The position numbers and the translations under genes were made by a program. From the NCBI RefSeq assembly GCF_014200375.1, contig NZ_JACHBP010000001.1, forward strand, positions 2,232,001 to 2,296,000: DNA of 64,000 nucleotides. Direction: 5' to 3'. The notes under the pieces were generated by a model that worked only from the letters and a program-made list of their open reading frames with translations, searched no databases and had not been told where the DNA came from. This stretch comes from Terrimesophilobacter mesophilus. Lineage in GTDB: Bacteria; Actinomycetota; Actinomycetes; Actinomycetales; Microbacteriaceae. This document shows, in pieces, positions 34,800 through 46,925 of the stretch (position 1 is its first letter; the number at the start of each line of letters is the position of its first letter).

Positions 34800-35990
34800 G
34801 TGATCTTCTACATCCTGGTGTGCGTGATCTCAGCGGTCGTCACGTGGGGTCTCGCATGGGCGACCTGGAAGCTGAGCACGAGATTCCGGCTCTACCCCTC
34901 CATCCGCGAACGCGATGTCCACTCGACCCCCACCCCGCGGCTCGGCGGAGTCGCCATGTTCTTCGGAATTCTCGTCGCGTTCGGCGTCGCGAGCCAGGTG
35001 AGCTGGTTCCGACTCGTTTTCGCCAACCCCGGGCAGATCACGGCCATCCTCGCCGCCGCTCTCATCATCGTCGTGATCGGCGTAGCCGACGACATCTGGG
35101 ACCTGGACTGGCTCACCAAACTCGCGGGGCAGATCATCGCGGCGGGACTGCTCGTGTGGCAGGGCGTGCAGCTGGTGACCGTTCCGATCGGCGGGATCAC
35201 CATCGTCCCGCCGGTTCTCGGCCTCATGCTGACGGTCGGCGCCGTCGTGCTGGTCATGAACGCGGTGAACTTCATCGACGGACTCGATGGCCTCGTGGCG
35301 GGGGTCACGGTCATCGCGAGCGGCGCCTTCTTCATCTACAGCTACCTGCTCGCGCGCAACGTGGGGGAGACGCCCTATTTCAACCTCGCCTCCCTCATCA
35401 CCGCCGTCCTCATCGGGGCGTGCATCGGGTTCCTGCCGCTGAATTGGCATCCGGCGAAACTCTTCATGGGGGACTCCGGCGCACTCCTCGTCGGACTCCT
35501 CATGGCGACATCGGCCATCTCTGTCACGGGGCAGATCGACCCGGACTCGCTGCAATCCGGCAAGCTGCTCGCACCGGCGTTCATTCCGATTCTCCTGCCG
35601 CTGGCGATCCTCCTGATTCCGCTGCTCGACTTCATGCTCGCCGTCACGAGGCGCATCCGTGCCGGAAAGTCCCCGTTCAGCGCGGATCGCAAGCACCTCC
35701 ACCACCGGTTGCTGGACATGGGACACACTCACCTGCAGGCCGTGCTCATCTTCTATTCGTGGACGGCGGTCGTCGCCATCGGCGTCCTGAGCTTCCTGTT
35801 CGTGCCGTGGGGCTGGTCGCTCGCCTTCATCGCGGTCGGCCTTGTCATCACGACCGTCCTGACTCTCGCGCCCCTCGGGAAGAAGCTGCTCAACCGTCGA
35901 AACCCGGGTGGGGCGCCTCTCGATCTGGCATCCACCGTTCCGCCGATTCAGGGCGCCCCGGTCTCGGAGCGAAAGGGGAGTGCGTCGTGA
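34800..35990 (+). CDS. wecA: Undecaprenyl-phosphate GlcNAc-1-phosphate transferase (WecA/MraY family)
   Basis: A 396-residue polytopic enzyme transferring a sugar-1-phosphate to decaprenyl or undecaprenyl phosphate, the first step in wall polymer or linkage-unit synthesis. It has about eleven transmembrane segments. Family motifs are STPTPRLGGVAMF near residue 42, VIGVADDIWDLDW with the Asp pair near 97, NAVNFIDGLDGLVAG near 157, HPAKLFMGDSGALLVG near 218 and the HLHHRLLDMGHTH motif near 300. GTG 34800 follows tsaC by 13 bases. Its GTGA stop/start overlap with the next gene shows coupling to the atp region, an arrangement usual in actinobacteria. Confidence 0.92.
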   Translation: MIFYILVCVISAVVTWGLAWATWKLSTRFRLYPSIRERDVHSTPTPRLGGVAMFFGILVAFGVASQVSWFRLVFANPGQITAILAAALIIVVIGVADDIWDLDWLTKLAGQIIAAGLLVWQGVQLVTVPIGGITIVPPVLGLMLTVGAVVLVMNAVNFIDGLDGLVAGVTVIASGAFFIYSYLLARNVGETPYFNLASLITAVLIGACIGFLPLNWHPAKLFMGDSGALLVGLLMATSAISVTGQIDPDSLQSGKLLAPAFIPILLPLAILLIPLLDFMLAVTRRIRAGKSPFSADRKHLHHRLLDMGHTHLQAVLIFYSWTAVVAIGVLSFLFVPWGWSLAFIAVGLVITTVLTLAPLGKKLLNRRNPGGAPLDLASTVPPIQGAPVSERKGSAS

Positions 35991-36493
35991 AGGACTCCGT
36001 CGTGGGGCAGGATCCCGCACCTCACCGGGCCGTGTCGCCCGTGTACTCGAAAGCACTTCGGTACGGGGCGGTCGTCACCCTCGGCATCGCGGTCGTCGGT
36101 TCGGTGGTCGGCTACCTCGTCGTCGGGCTTCCCGGAGTGTTCAGCGCGCTCATGGGGGCACTGCTCGCCATGGTCTTCATGGGGCTCACGGCTGCGAGCA
36201 TCCTCGTCGCGTCGAGGGTCACGGAGGGTGCTCCGCCGCCGGATGTCCGGTTCTTCGCCATAATCATGGGTACTTGGTTCGTCAAGCTGCTCGTTTTCAT
36301 CGGTGTCGCCATCTGGCTGAGGAGCCAGTCCTGGCTCGACCCCGCCGTCTTCTCCATCGCGGCGATCGTGGCGGTCATCGGTCTCCTGATCGCCGATATC
36401 GCGGCTTTCCAGACCAGCCGGGTGCCCTATGTCGACGTGGCCCTGCCGGGCGATGGGTCGAATTCGACGGAAAAAACAACCCCGAATTCTTGA
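35987..36493 (+). CDS. AtpI-like membrane protein upstream of the ATP synthase genes
   Basis: A 168-residue protein with four hydrophobic segments and short polar ends. It sits exactly where atpI (ATP synthase protein I) lies in other atp operons. AtpI helps c-ring assembly in some bacteria and may bind Mg2+, but the sequence family is poorly conserved, so the call rests on position, size and topology. It starts at GTG 35987 with GGGGAG 6 bases upstream, overlapping the wecA stop by 4 bases. It ends 90 bases before the atpB start. Confidence 0.7.
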   Translation: MKDSVVGQDPAPHRAVSPVYSKALRYGAVVTLGIAVVGSVVGYLVVGLPGVFSALMGALLAMVFMGLTAASILVASRVTEGAPPPDVRFFAIIMGTWFVKLLVFIGVAIWLRSQSWLDPAVFSIAAIVAVIGLLIADIAAFQTSRVPYVDVALPGDGSNSTEKTTPNS

Positions 36494-36499
36494 TAGGGT
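36494..36499 (+). promoter_or_regulatory. Possible -10 element (TAGGGT) of the atp operon
   Basis: TAGGGT follows an A-rich stretch (36470-36480) just after the AtpI-like gene. Transcription would start near 36506, giving a leader of 50-77 bases to atpB. The 17-base-upstream position holds only A residues, so there is no -35 consensus; the A-tract might act as an UP element. Tentative. Confidence 0.3.
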
Positions 36500-36582
36500 T
36501 ATGAAGGTTTTTCCTTCCGAACGCTGCGCGTCGCGCCCCACGTCTGGAGTACATCCTGCTCGCCTCTGTCCTTACCACGTCG

Positions 36583-37386
36583 TTGCTCGTCGCCGCTGAC
36601 GAGTCAGGCGGCGGTGACTTCGTGGGCCCGTCGATCAACGAATTCTTCCCGGCGCCGATCCTCTTCATCGGCACCCCGTTCGAGCTCAACCGCATCATGC
36701 TCATCCGTCTTCTCGCGGTCGCAGCACTTCTGCTCATCCTGTGGCTGGGCACGCGCAGGCTCAAGCTCGTCCCCGGCCGCGGCCAGGTCGCCATGGAGTT
36801 CGCCATCGACTTCGCGCGCAAGGGCATCGCCATCGACACGCTCGGTGAGAAGGAGGGCAAGCGCTTCGCCCCCCTCATCATGACGATCTTCTTCCTGACC
36901 CTCGCGCTCAATGTCACCGGCACGATACCCGGGCTGCAGATCGCGAGCACGGGTCTCATCGGCCAGGCGATCATCCTCTCGATCATCGCCTATGTGACCT
37001 TCGTCTACGCCGGCATCCGCAAGTTCGGCGTCGGCCGCTTCTTCAAGAACGCGCTGTGGCTTCCCGGTGTGCCGGTCGCGATCAAACCGATCATCGCGGT
37101 GCTCGAAGTCCTGTCGACCTTCATCGTGCGGCCGATCACCCTCACCCTTCGACTCACCATGAACATGGTCGCCGGGCACATGCTGCTCGTGCTCTGCTTC
37201 CTCGCGACCGGATTCTTCTTCAACATGCTCATCAGTGGAAGCGCGTGGGGCCTCATCGGCGCCGGAACACTGCTCATGGGCATCGCCTTCGTCGTCCTCG
37301 AGATCTTCGTGGCCGCCCTGCAGGCCTATATCTTCGCCATCCTCACGGCCATCTACATCCAGCTGGCCCTGGCCGACGAGCACTGA
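36583..37386 (+). CDS. atpB: ATP synthase F0 subunit a
   Basis: The membrane subunit forming the proton half-channels, 267 residues from TTG 36583. The essential Arg lies in ITLTLRLTMNMVAGHM near residue 190, and the C-terminal helix ends YIFAILTAIYIQLALADEH. The start is unusual: the frame has no ATG or GTG between its stop at 36502 and the conserved region. TTG 36583 gives MLVAADESGGG but has no ribosome binding site; CTG 36556 has GGAG with a 6-base spacer and would add nine residues (MLLASVLTTS). The C-terminus is certain, the N-terminus is not. First gene of atpBEFHAGDC. Confidence 0.9.
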   Translation: MLVAADESGGGDFVGPSINEFFPAPILFIGTPFELNRIMLIRLLAVAALLLILWLGTRRLKLVPGRGQVAMEFAIDFARKGIAIDTLGEKEGKRFAPLIMTIFFLTLALNVTGTIPGLQIASTGLIGQAIILSIIAYVTFVYAGIRKFGVGRFFKNALWLPGVPVAIKPIIAVLEVLSTFIVRPITLTLRLTMNMVAGHMLLVLCFLATGFFFNMLISGSAWGLIGAGTLLMGIAFVVLEIFVAALQAYIFAILTAIYIQLALADEH

Positions 37387-37405
37387 GTTCTCGGCACCCA
37401 CGTAA

Positions 37406-37645
<240 letters not shown>

Positions 37646-37677
37646 GCCCTCAACCCAACGATTCGAAGGAGTACTGA

Positions 37678-38244
37678 GTGCACACCGCATTCTTCCTCAC
37701 TGCGTCCGGGCCGGAGGCCGAAGGGTCCCACAGCATCCTGTTGCCGGAGCTGCCCGACCTGATCTGGGGCTCGATCGCCTTCGTCGTCGTGCTCATCGTG
37801 ATCCTGCGGGTGGTCATGCCCAACATCACGCGTGCGCTCGACGCACGTCACGACGCCATCGAGGGCGGGATCAAGCGCGCGGAGAAGGCTCAGGCCGAGG
37901 CCGCGTCGACCAAGGACCAGTTCGAGGAAGCCCTCAAGGAAGCACGCACGGAGGCCGCGAAGATTCGCGAGCAGGCGCGAGCGGACGGGGTGCGCATCCT
38001 CGCAGAGCTCAAGGAGCAGGCACAGGCCGAGGCGGCTCGCATCAATGCGGCAGCCCTCGCGACGATCGAGGTGGAGCGCCAGAACGCCCTGAACTCACTG
38101 CGAGGCGAAGTGGGTACGCTCGCACTCAGCCTCGCGTCGAGCGTCATCGGTTCCAGCCTCAAGGATGACAAGGTCTCCGCGTCGATCGTGGATCGATTCC
38201 TCGCCGACCTCGAGGCCGACTCGTCCACGAAGGCGGGAAAGTAA
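37678..38244 (+). CDS. atpF: ATP synthase F0 subunit b
   Basis: A 188-residue stator stalk protein with one membrane helix (LIWGSIAFVVVLIVILRVVM, residues about 30-50) followed by a long charged coiled coil rich in Ala, Glu, Lys and Arg. A ~25-residue periplasmic N-terminal segment precedes the helix. It starts at GTG 37678 with AAGGAG a few bases upstream. The stop is followed without a gap by the ATG of atpH, so translation is coupled. Confidence 0.93.
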   Translation: MHTAFFLTASGPEAEGSHSILLPELPDLIWGSIAFVVVLIVILRVVMPNITRALDARHDAIEGGIKRAEKAQAEAASTKDQFEEALKEARTEAAKIREQARADGVRILAELKEQAQAEAARINAAALATIEVERQNALNSLRGEVGTLALSLASSVIGSSLKDDKVSASIVDRFLADLEADSSTKAGK

Positions 38245-39033
38245 ATGGGCTCAGCGACCAGGGAAGCGGTTGCCGCGGCGAAGGCGGCCATCGCCGCACG
38301 CCCGTCGGCCGCGACACTGGCCGTGGGCGAGGAGATCTTCTCCGCAGCCCGCGCCGTCGCCGGGTCGGGGCAGTTGCTCGTGGCGCTCACGGAGCCTGCC
38401 GCGGATCCCGCCGCGAAAGCTGCGCTCGTCTCCTCCGTGTTCGGCGCCCTGAGCGTCGACGCACGCGAACTGATCTCCGGCCTCGCGCGCAGCAGATGGT
38501 CGGAGTCCTCCGATTTCCTCGCCGGGCTGGAGGAGGTCGGATTGCGCATCATGGCGGCATCCGCCTCTGGAATCGACATCCCGTCCGAGCTCTTCGAGTT
38601 CGGGCAGCTGGTCTCCTCGAACGCGGAGCTCGAGCTTGCCGTCGGCAGCAAGCTCGGTGACCCATCGGCGAAGGCGGCTCTCGTCGAGAAGCTGCTCGCG
38701 GGTCGCGTGAGTGAGCAGACCATTGCGATTCTCAGCCACCTCGTCCGGCAGCCGCTCGGCCGCCGGATCGGCGCGCTCGTGAAGCACGCTGCGGATGTCG
38801 TGGCCGACGAGTCGTCACTGGCGATCGCCACGGTCACCGTTGCGGCCCCCCTGAGCAGCGACCAGCTTGATCGGCTGCGATCCGGACTCGCGAAGAAATA
38901 CGGGGACCTGCGCATCGACCAGGTGATCGATCCGACCATGATCGGCGGTGTACGGGTGGCCGTCGGCAGCGATGTCATCGACGACTCCGTTGCCACCCGA
39001 TTGAAAGAACTCAAACTTCAGCTCGCCGGATAG
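38245..39033 (+). CDS. atpH: ATP synthase F1 subunit delta
   Basis: A 262-residue delta (OSCP-like) subunit connecting F1 to the b stalk. The C-terminal half has the family pattern VTVAAPLSSDQLDRLRSGLAKKYGDLRIDQVIDPTMIGGVRVAVGSDVIDDSV. It is about 80 residues longer than E. coli delta, as is usual for actinobacterial forms that carry an extended N-terminal part. The start codon directly follows the atpF stop; GGCGGGAAAG in the end of atpF serves as ribosome binding site. Confidence 0.92.
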   Translation: MGSATREAVAAAKAAIAARPSAATLAVGEEIFSAARAVAGSGQLLVALTEPAADPAAKAALVSSVFGALSVDARELISGLARSRWSESSDFLAGLEEVGLRIMAASASGIDIPSELFEFGQLVSSNAELELAVGSKLGDPSAKAALVEKLLAGRVSEQTIAILSHLVRQPLGRRIGALVKHAADVVADESSLAIATVTVAAPLSSDQLDRLRSGLAKKYGDLRIDQVIDPTMIGGVRVAVGSDVIDDSVATRLKELKLQLAG

Positions 39034-39084
39034 CGGCTGAGAAGACCCAAGGGGCATTCGCGCCCCGCAAGCAGAGGAAAGACA

Positions 39085-40725
<1,641 letters not shown>

Positions 40726-40731
40726 AAAACA

Positions 40732-43196
<2,465 letters not shown>

Positions 43197-43197
43197 C

Positions 43198-43479
43198 ATG
43201 GCCCTTCTCAACGTGAGCGTCGTCTCGGCCGACCACGAGGTGTGGTCGGGCGAGGCTCGTCAGATCGTGGCCAAGACCCTGATCGGCGAGATCGGGATCC
43301 TGGCCGGGCATGAGCCCGTGCTGGCGATTCTCGACGTTGGCGAAGTGCGCATCACCCTCGAAGACGGCAAAGTCGTGAGGGCGCGCGCCGAAGACGGTTT
43401 TCTGTCCGTCGAGCACGACATGGTCACCGTGGTCGCGCGTGCCGCTGAATTAGTGCACGCCGACTCTTCCACGCATTAG
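43198..43479 (+). CDS. atpC: ATP synthase F1 subunit epsilon, short form
   Basis: A 93-residue protein comprising only the N-terminal beta-sandwich (LNVSVVSADHEVWSGEARQIVAKTLIGEIGILAGHEPVLAIL). The C-terminal two-helix domain, which inhibits ATP hydrolysis in E. coli, is absent. Short epsilon subunits are known in some actinobacteria, so this is probably natural rather than a truncation. AAGGAG lies 8 bases before ATG 43198. The stop TAG overlaps the GTG start of the next gene by one base. Confidence 0.92.
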   Translation: MALLNVSVVSADHEVWSGEARQIVAKTLIGEIGILAGHEPVLAILDVGEVRITLEDGKVVRARAEDGFLSVEHDMVTVVARAAELVHADSSTH

Positions 43480-44237
43480 TGCACCTCCTTCTTCCTCCCT
43501 CGGAGACCAAACGCGACGGGGGAGTCGAGGGCAGCGCACTCGACCTGGGCGCTCTGGGATTTCCCGCACTGAACCCGGTGCGCCGGCGTATGCTCGCCGC
43601 AGTTCGCTCGCTGTCGAGCAATCGAGTGAAGGCTGCTGCGGCGTTGAAACTCGGGGCGACCCAACTGTTCGAGATCGACCGGAACCGGGCGCTGCGCCGC
43701 TCACCCGTCATGGCCGCGATGGATCGCTACACGGGAGTTCTCTACGAGGCGCTGGATGCCGCGACGCTTCCTGCGGCTTCGCGCGGCTTCGCGGAGGCGC
43801 ACGTCGTCATCCACTCCGCGCTCTTCGGACTGGTGCGGGCGACCGATCCGATCCCCGCATACCGGCTTTCGCACGACTCATCGCTTCCCGCGCATCCGCT
43901 CGGCCGGAACTGGCGAGGGCCGCTTGTCGCCGAGCTGGAGAAGCTGGCTGGGAGCCAGACAGGGCCGGGGCTCATCCTCGATCTGCGTTCGGAGTCGTAC
44001 GTCGCACTCGGACGAGCGCCGGAGCACGCGCTGTTCCTGCGGGTCGTCACCGAGGAAGTCGGTGGTGCGCGACGAGCACTCAATCACTTCAACAAGAAGG
44101 GCAAAGGCGAGTTCGTGCGCGCGCTGCTGCTCGCCGAGACCGACCACGTGGATGTTGATTCGCTTCTTCGTTGGGCCACGGCAGCGGGCATCCGCCTCGA
44201 GAGAGGCGAACCGGGGGAGCTGCAGCTCGTGGTGTGA
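43479..44237 (+). CDS. yaaA: YaaA/UPF0246 family peroxide stress protein
   Basis: A 252-residue cytoplasmic protein of the YaaA (DUF328) family, which protects E. coli from hydrogen peroxide by lowering free iron and binds DNA. Conserved features are the start HLLLPPSETKR, YTGVLYEALDA near residue 89, SALFGLVRATDPIPAYRL near 113, and the late motif ALNHFNKKGKGEFVRALL near 200. GTG 43479 overlaps the atpC stop, so it is translationally attached to the atp operon; sharing this mRNA may tie peroxide protection to respiration, but that is inference. It converges on ogt. Confidence 0.88.
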   Translation: MHLLLPPSETKRDGGVEGSALDLGALGFPALNPVRRRMLAAVRSLSSNRVKAAAALKLGATQLFEIDRNRALRRSPVMAAMDRYTGVLYEALDAATLPAASRGFAEAHVVIHSALFGLVRATDPIPAYRLSHDSSLPAHPLGRNWRGPLVAELEKLAGSQTGPGLILDLRSESYVALGRAPEHALFLRVVTEEVGGARRALNHFNKKGKGEFVRALLLAETDHVDVDSLLRWATAAGIRLERGEPGELQLVV

Positions 44238-44256
44238 GCCGCCGACAGCCGAAGGG

Positions 44257-44760
44257 TCATGCGGCGAGCAGGATTCCTTCGTGTTCGAGAAGCCAGAGCT
44301 TGGTCGGAATGCCGTTGCCACCGCTGTATCCGGTCACACGGCCATCCGAACCGAGAACGCGGTGGCAGGGGACGATGATCGGGATCGGATTCGCGCCGAT
44401 GGCCCCACCGACGGCGCGCCCCGCAGTCGCCCGACCGGTCCCGAGGCCCAGTTCGCCATAGGTCGTGACCTCGCCCCACTCGAGCGCGGAGAGCTGGTCC
44501 CAGATGGAGTGCTGGAACGCGGTTCCGCGGGCGGCGAGGGCGAGGGAGAAGGAGCGGCGCCGGCCGGCGAAGTACTCATCGAGCTGGCGGGCAGCGCGGT
44601 CGAGCACGCGATTTGATTTCTCGGGTGTGGACTCGAAGGGGAGGTGGCCGTCCTTCGCAATCGAGAGGGAGGTGATGGCCTTGCCGTCGCTCGTGAGTTC
44701 GAGGCGACCGAGGGGGCTGTCGATCCGGCGGAGCCAGGCGGGGGAAGTGGGGTTCGGCAT
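44257..44760 (-). CDS. ogt: Methylated-DNA-protein-cysteine methyltransferase
   Basis: A 167-residue suicide repair protein that removes alkyl groups from O6-guanine. The acceptor Cys is near residue 130 in PIPIIVPCHRVLG, preceded by TTYGELG and RAVGGAIGANP, all canonical. The N-terminal domain lacks the Ada-type zinc-binding Cys set, so this is the Ogt form. Catalytic residues are intact. ATG 44760 has no Shine-Dalgarno but has TAACGT ending 6 bases upstream. It is divergent from an aldo/keto reductase gene. Confidence 0.93.
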   Translation of the reverse strand: MPNPTSPAWLRRIDSPLGRLELTSDGKAITSLSIAKDGHLPFESTPEKSNRVLDRAARQLDEYFAGRRRSFSLALAARGTAFQHSIWDQLSALEWGEVTTYGELGLGTGRATAGRAVGGAIGANPIPIIVPCHRVLGSDGRVTGYSGGNGIPTKLWLLEHEGILLAA

Positions 44761-44766
44761 TCTTCG

Positions 44767-44772
44767 ACGTTA
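44767..44772 (-). promoter_or_regulatory. Leaderless-type -10 element (TAACGT) for ogt
   Basis: TAACGT on the minus strand ends 6 bases before ATG 44760. The gap to the divergent aldo/keto reductase gene is 104 bases. No clear -35 is seen. Confidence 0.45.
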
Positions 44773-44852
44773 CGCCCTCGCGGTGACACGTCGACCGCCG
44801 GAGTGGCCGGATGGTGGAGGACGAAGCGAATGCCGCGCTGTGCAGGAGTGGA

Positions 44853-44858
44853 TAGCGT
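44853..44858 (+). promoter_or_regulatory. Leaderless-type -10 element (TAGCGT) for the aldo/keto reductase gene
   Basis: TAGCGT ends 6 bases before ATG 44865. The spacer AGGAGC contains AGGAG, but only 1 base from the ATG, too close for a normal ribosome binding site, so the hexamer is the better explanation. Confidence 0.45.
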
Positions 44859-44864
44859 AGGAGC

Positions 44865-45857
44865 ATGACAGAGCCGAATTCCGAGACCGCGACCAACCCC
44901 ATCCACTACCGCAACCTGGGGCCGTCCGGCCTGCGGGTTTCCACGATCGGGCTCGGCTGCAACAATCTCGGCCGGGCCGGAACGGTGACCGAAACCCAGG
45001 AGGGAACGGATGCCGTTATCGGCGCCGCGATCGACGCGGGGCTCACCCTCTTCGACACGGCCGACATCTACGGCAAGGAGCGCGGGCTGAGCGAAACCCT
45101 GCTCGGTAACTCCCTCAAGGGTCGGCGAGGCGACATCGTGCTCGCGACCAAGTTCGGGATGGGCATGGCCGGCGCCAATGGCCCTGACTGGGGCGCCCGT
45201 GGATCGCGCCGCTACATCCGGCTCGCCGTCGAAGCGTCACTGAGGCGCCTGCAGACGGAGTGGATCGACCTCTACCAGTTGCATGCTCCCGATCCGCTCA
45301 CGCCGATCGAAGAGACGCTCGCGACGCTCGACGACCTCGTCGCCGAGGGCAAGATCCGGTACTTCGGCCATTCGAACCTCGCCGGCTGGCAGATCGCCGA
45401 GGCGGAGTTCACGGCGCGGCTCGGCGCGCATCCGCGATTCGTGTCGGCGCAGAACGAGTACAGCCTGCTCGCGCGTGGCGTCGAGGCGGAGGTGCTGCCC
45501 GCGGTGCGCCAGTACGGCCTCGGCTTCCTGCCGTTCTTCCCGCTGCACAACGGCATCCTGACCGGCAAGTACACGCGGGAAGGAGGACCTGCGGGTTCGC
45601 GGGTCATGGGGGAGAAGCGCTATCTCATGGAGCGGGTGGATTGGGACGCCGTCGAGCGTTTCCAGGCGTTCTGCGACGAGCGTGAAGTGACGATGCTCGA
45701 AGCGGCGTTCGGCTGGCTTCTCGCCCAGCCGAACCTCACGAGCGTCATCGCCGGGGCGACGACTCCGGAGCAGGTGCGTCAGAACGTTGCGGCGGCGTCG
45801 GCGTGGGTTCCGGACGCCACGGCGCTCGCCGAGATCGACACGATCTTCGCTCCCTGA
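44865..45857 (+). CDS. Aldo/keto reductase
   Basis: A 330-residue NADPH-dependent oxidoreductase. The catalytic tetrad is visible: Asp in LFDTADIYG (near residue 64), Tyr in the same motif, Lys in VLATKFGMG (near 95) and His in YQLHAPD (near 143). The C-terminal part has SVIAGATTPEQVRQN for cofactor binding. The sequence resembles the YajO/Gpr-like (AKR11/14) group acting on small aldehydes or methylglyoxal. It converges on the quinone-oxidoreductase-like gene with 17 bases between stops. Confidence 0.9.
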   Translation: MTEPNSETATNPIHYRNLGPSGLRVSTIGLGCNNLGRAGTVTETQEGTDAVIGAAIDAGLTLFDTADIYGKERGLSETLLGNSLKGRRGDIVLATKFGMGMAGANGPDWGARGSRRYIRLAVEASLRRLQTEWIDLYQLHAPDPLTPIEETLATLDDLVAEGKIRYFGHSNLAGWQIAEAEFTARLGAHPRFVSAQNEYSLLARGVEAEVLPAVRQYGLGFLPFFPLHNGILTGKYTREGGPAGSRVMGEKRYLMERVDWDAVERFQAFCDEREVTMLEAAFGWLLAQPNLTSVIAGATTPEQVRQNVAAASAWVPDATALAEIDTIFAP

Positions 45858-45874
45858 CTGCCAGGGCCAGACTG

Positions 45875-46801
45875 CTAAGGAACGAGAAGCACGACCTTGC
45901 CGAGTCCGTGGCCGGTTTCGGCGTCCTCGAACGCTGCGACGACATCCGACAGCTGGTAGGTGCCCCTGATCGGAATGACGAGCTCGCCGTCTGCGGCCTG
46001 TCGTGCGAACTCGGCGAGCTCCGCCGAGGTCTTCTTGCCGCCGCCGACCCCGTTAACGCCGAGCTCATCAATCGCGCCGCGGTCGGCGACCGTGTTGATG
46101 CGCTCCGGCGGGATACCGAGCGCGAGCGCAATCCGGATGGCGTTCCCGCCGATCGTGTCGAGGGCCGCCGTGTAGTCGCCCGGCACCGCAGCGCGCAGGC
46201 GCTCGAGCTCGCTCGTACCGCCGGGGATGTCGCCGTAAGCGACCGGGATGACCCCGAGCCCGCGCAGGAACTCGTGGTTGGCCTCGCTCGCCGTGCCGAC
46301 GACGGTGGCCCCCGTCGCCTTCGCGAACTGCACCGTCACGATCCCGACGCCTCCGGCAGCCGCGGTCACGAGCACAGTATCGTCTGGTCCGAGCTCCAGC
46401 GAATCCACTGAACGCCGTGCGGTGTTGGCGACGAGTCCGATTCCAGCGGCGACGGCCCAGTCGAGCCCAGCCGGCTTCGCCGCGATCTGGCTTGCGGGTA
46501 CGACGACGTATTCCGCCTGCGCGCCGCGGCCGATCCAGCCGAGCACTTCGTCGCCGACCGACCAGCCCGTCACGCCGGCGCCGACCTCGTCGATGACGCC
46601 GGCGAACTCGGCGCCCTGCAGCGAGGGGAGCTGATGGTTCGGGATGTAGCCGCCACGGCGAACTTTGAAGTCGAAGGGGTTGAGTCCGGCTGCGCGTACC
46701 GCGACGCGCACCTCGCCATCGCCGGCGTGCGGCTCCGGTACCTCGATGACCTCGAGCACCTCCGGACCGCCGTACTCGCTGTACCCGACCGCCTTCGACA
46801 T
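45875..46801 (-). CDS. Zinc-independent MDR-family NADP-dependent oxidoreductase
   Basis: A 308-residue medium-chain reductase of the quinone-oxidoreductase type. The N-terminal GroES-like part has AGLNPFDFKVRRGGY and LQGAEFAGVIDEVG, without the Cys/His zinc ligands; the Rossmann motif is TAAAGGVGIVTVQFAKATGA near residue 145. ATG 46801 has AAAGGGG upstream. The leader carries an 18-base perfect hairpin (46815-46832) directly before the ribosome binding site. It is divergent from the HTH gene, and the twin inverted repeats in the shared 124-base gap may control both; that is inference. Confidence 0.88.
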   Translation of the reverse strand: MSKAVGYSEYGGPEVLEVIEVPEPHAGDGEVRVAVRAAGLNPFDFKVRRGGYIPNHQLPSLQGAEFAGVIDEVGAGVTGWSVGDEVLGWIGRGAQAEYVVVPASQIAAKPAGLDWAVAAGIGLVANTARRSVDSLELGPDDTVLVTAAAGGVGIVTVQFAKATGATVVGTASEANHEFLRGLGVIPVAYGDIPGGTSELERLRAAVPGDYTAALDTIGGNAIRIALALGIPPERINTVADRGAIDELGVNGVGGGKKTSAELAEFARQAADGELVIPIRGTYQLSDVVAAFEDAETGHGLGKVVLLVP

Positions 46802-46814
46802 GAAACCCCTTTAC

Positions 46815-46832
46815 TCGTCGCCTTCGCGACGA
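46815..46832 (-). promoter_or_regulatory. Hairpin in the leader of the MDR oxidoreductase gene
   Basis: TCGTCGC (46815-46821) pairs perfectly with GCGACGA (46826-46832) around a 4-base loop. In the minus-strand mRNA the stem ends two bases before the AAAGGGG ribosome binding site. It could modulate translation or stability. Confidence 0.5.
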
Positions 46833-46881
46833 CCCTCCTTCGAGTCTAAGTCGGAAAGGTCGACCAGGCGTCGAGCATAAG

Positions 46882-46921
46882 CAACTCAAGTTGACAAACC
46901 AGAGTAAGCAACTAAAGTTGC
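46882..46921 (+). promoter_or_regulatory. Leaderless promoter with two operator-like inverted repeats before the HTH gene
   Basis: TTGACA (46891-46896), a 16-base spacer and TAAAGT (46913-46918) form a good promoter whose start point falls on or next to ATG 46926, 7 bases downstream. Two near-identical inverted repeats overlie it: CAACT-ca-AGTTG (46882-46893, over the -35) and GCAACT-aa-AGTTGC (46908-46921, over the -10). Both lie within TAAGCAACTnAAGTTG blocks that start 27 bases apart. The HTH protein encoded next is the obvious candidate ligand. Confidence 0.75.
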
Positions 46922-46925
46922 CTGG

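Noticed and set aside
36501..36599. A 32-codon ATG frame before atpB
   Set aside because: It has no ribosome binding site, lies partly in the presumed -10 region and has no recognisable sequence; mentioned only as a possible coupling peptide.
44238..44256. Intrinsic terminator between yaaA and ogt
   Set aside because: Only a weak GCCGC/GCGGC pairing with a long loop and no T-run.
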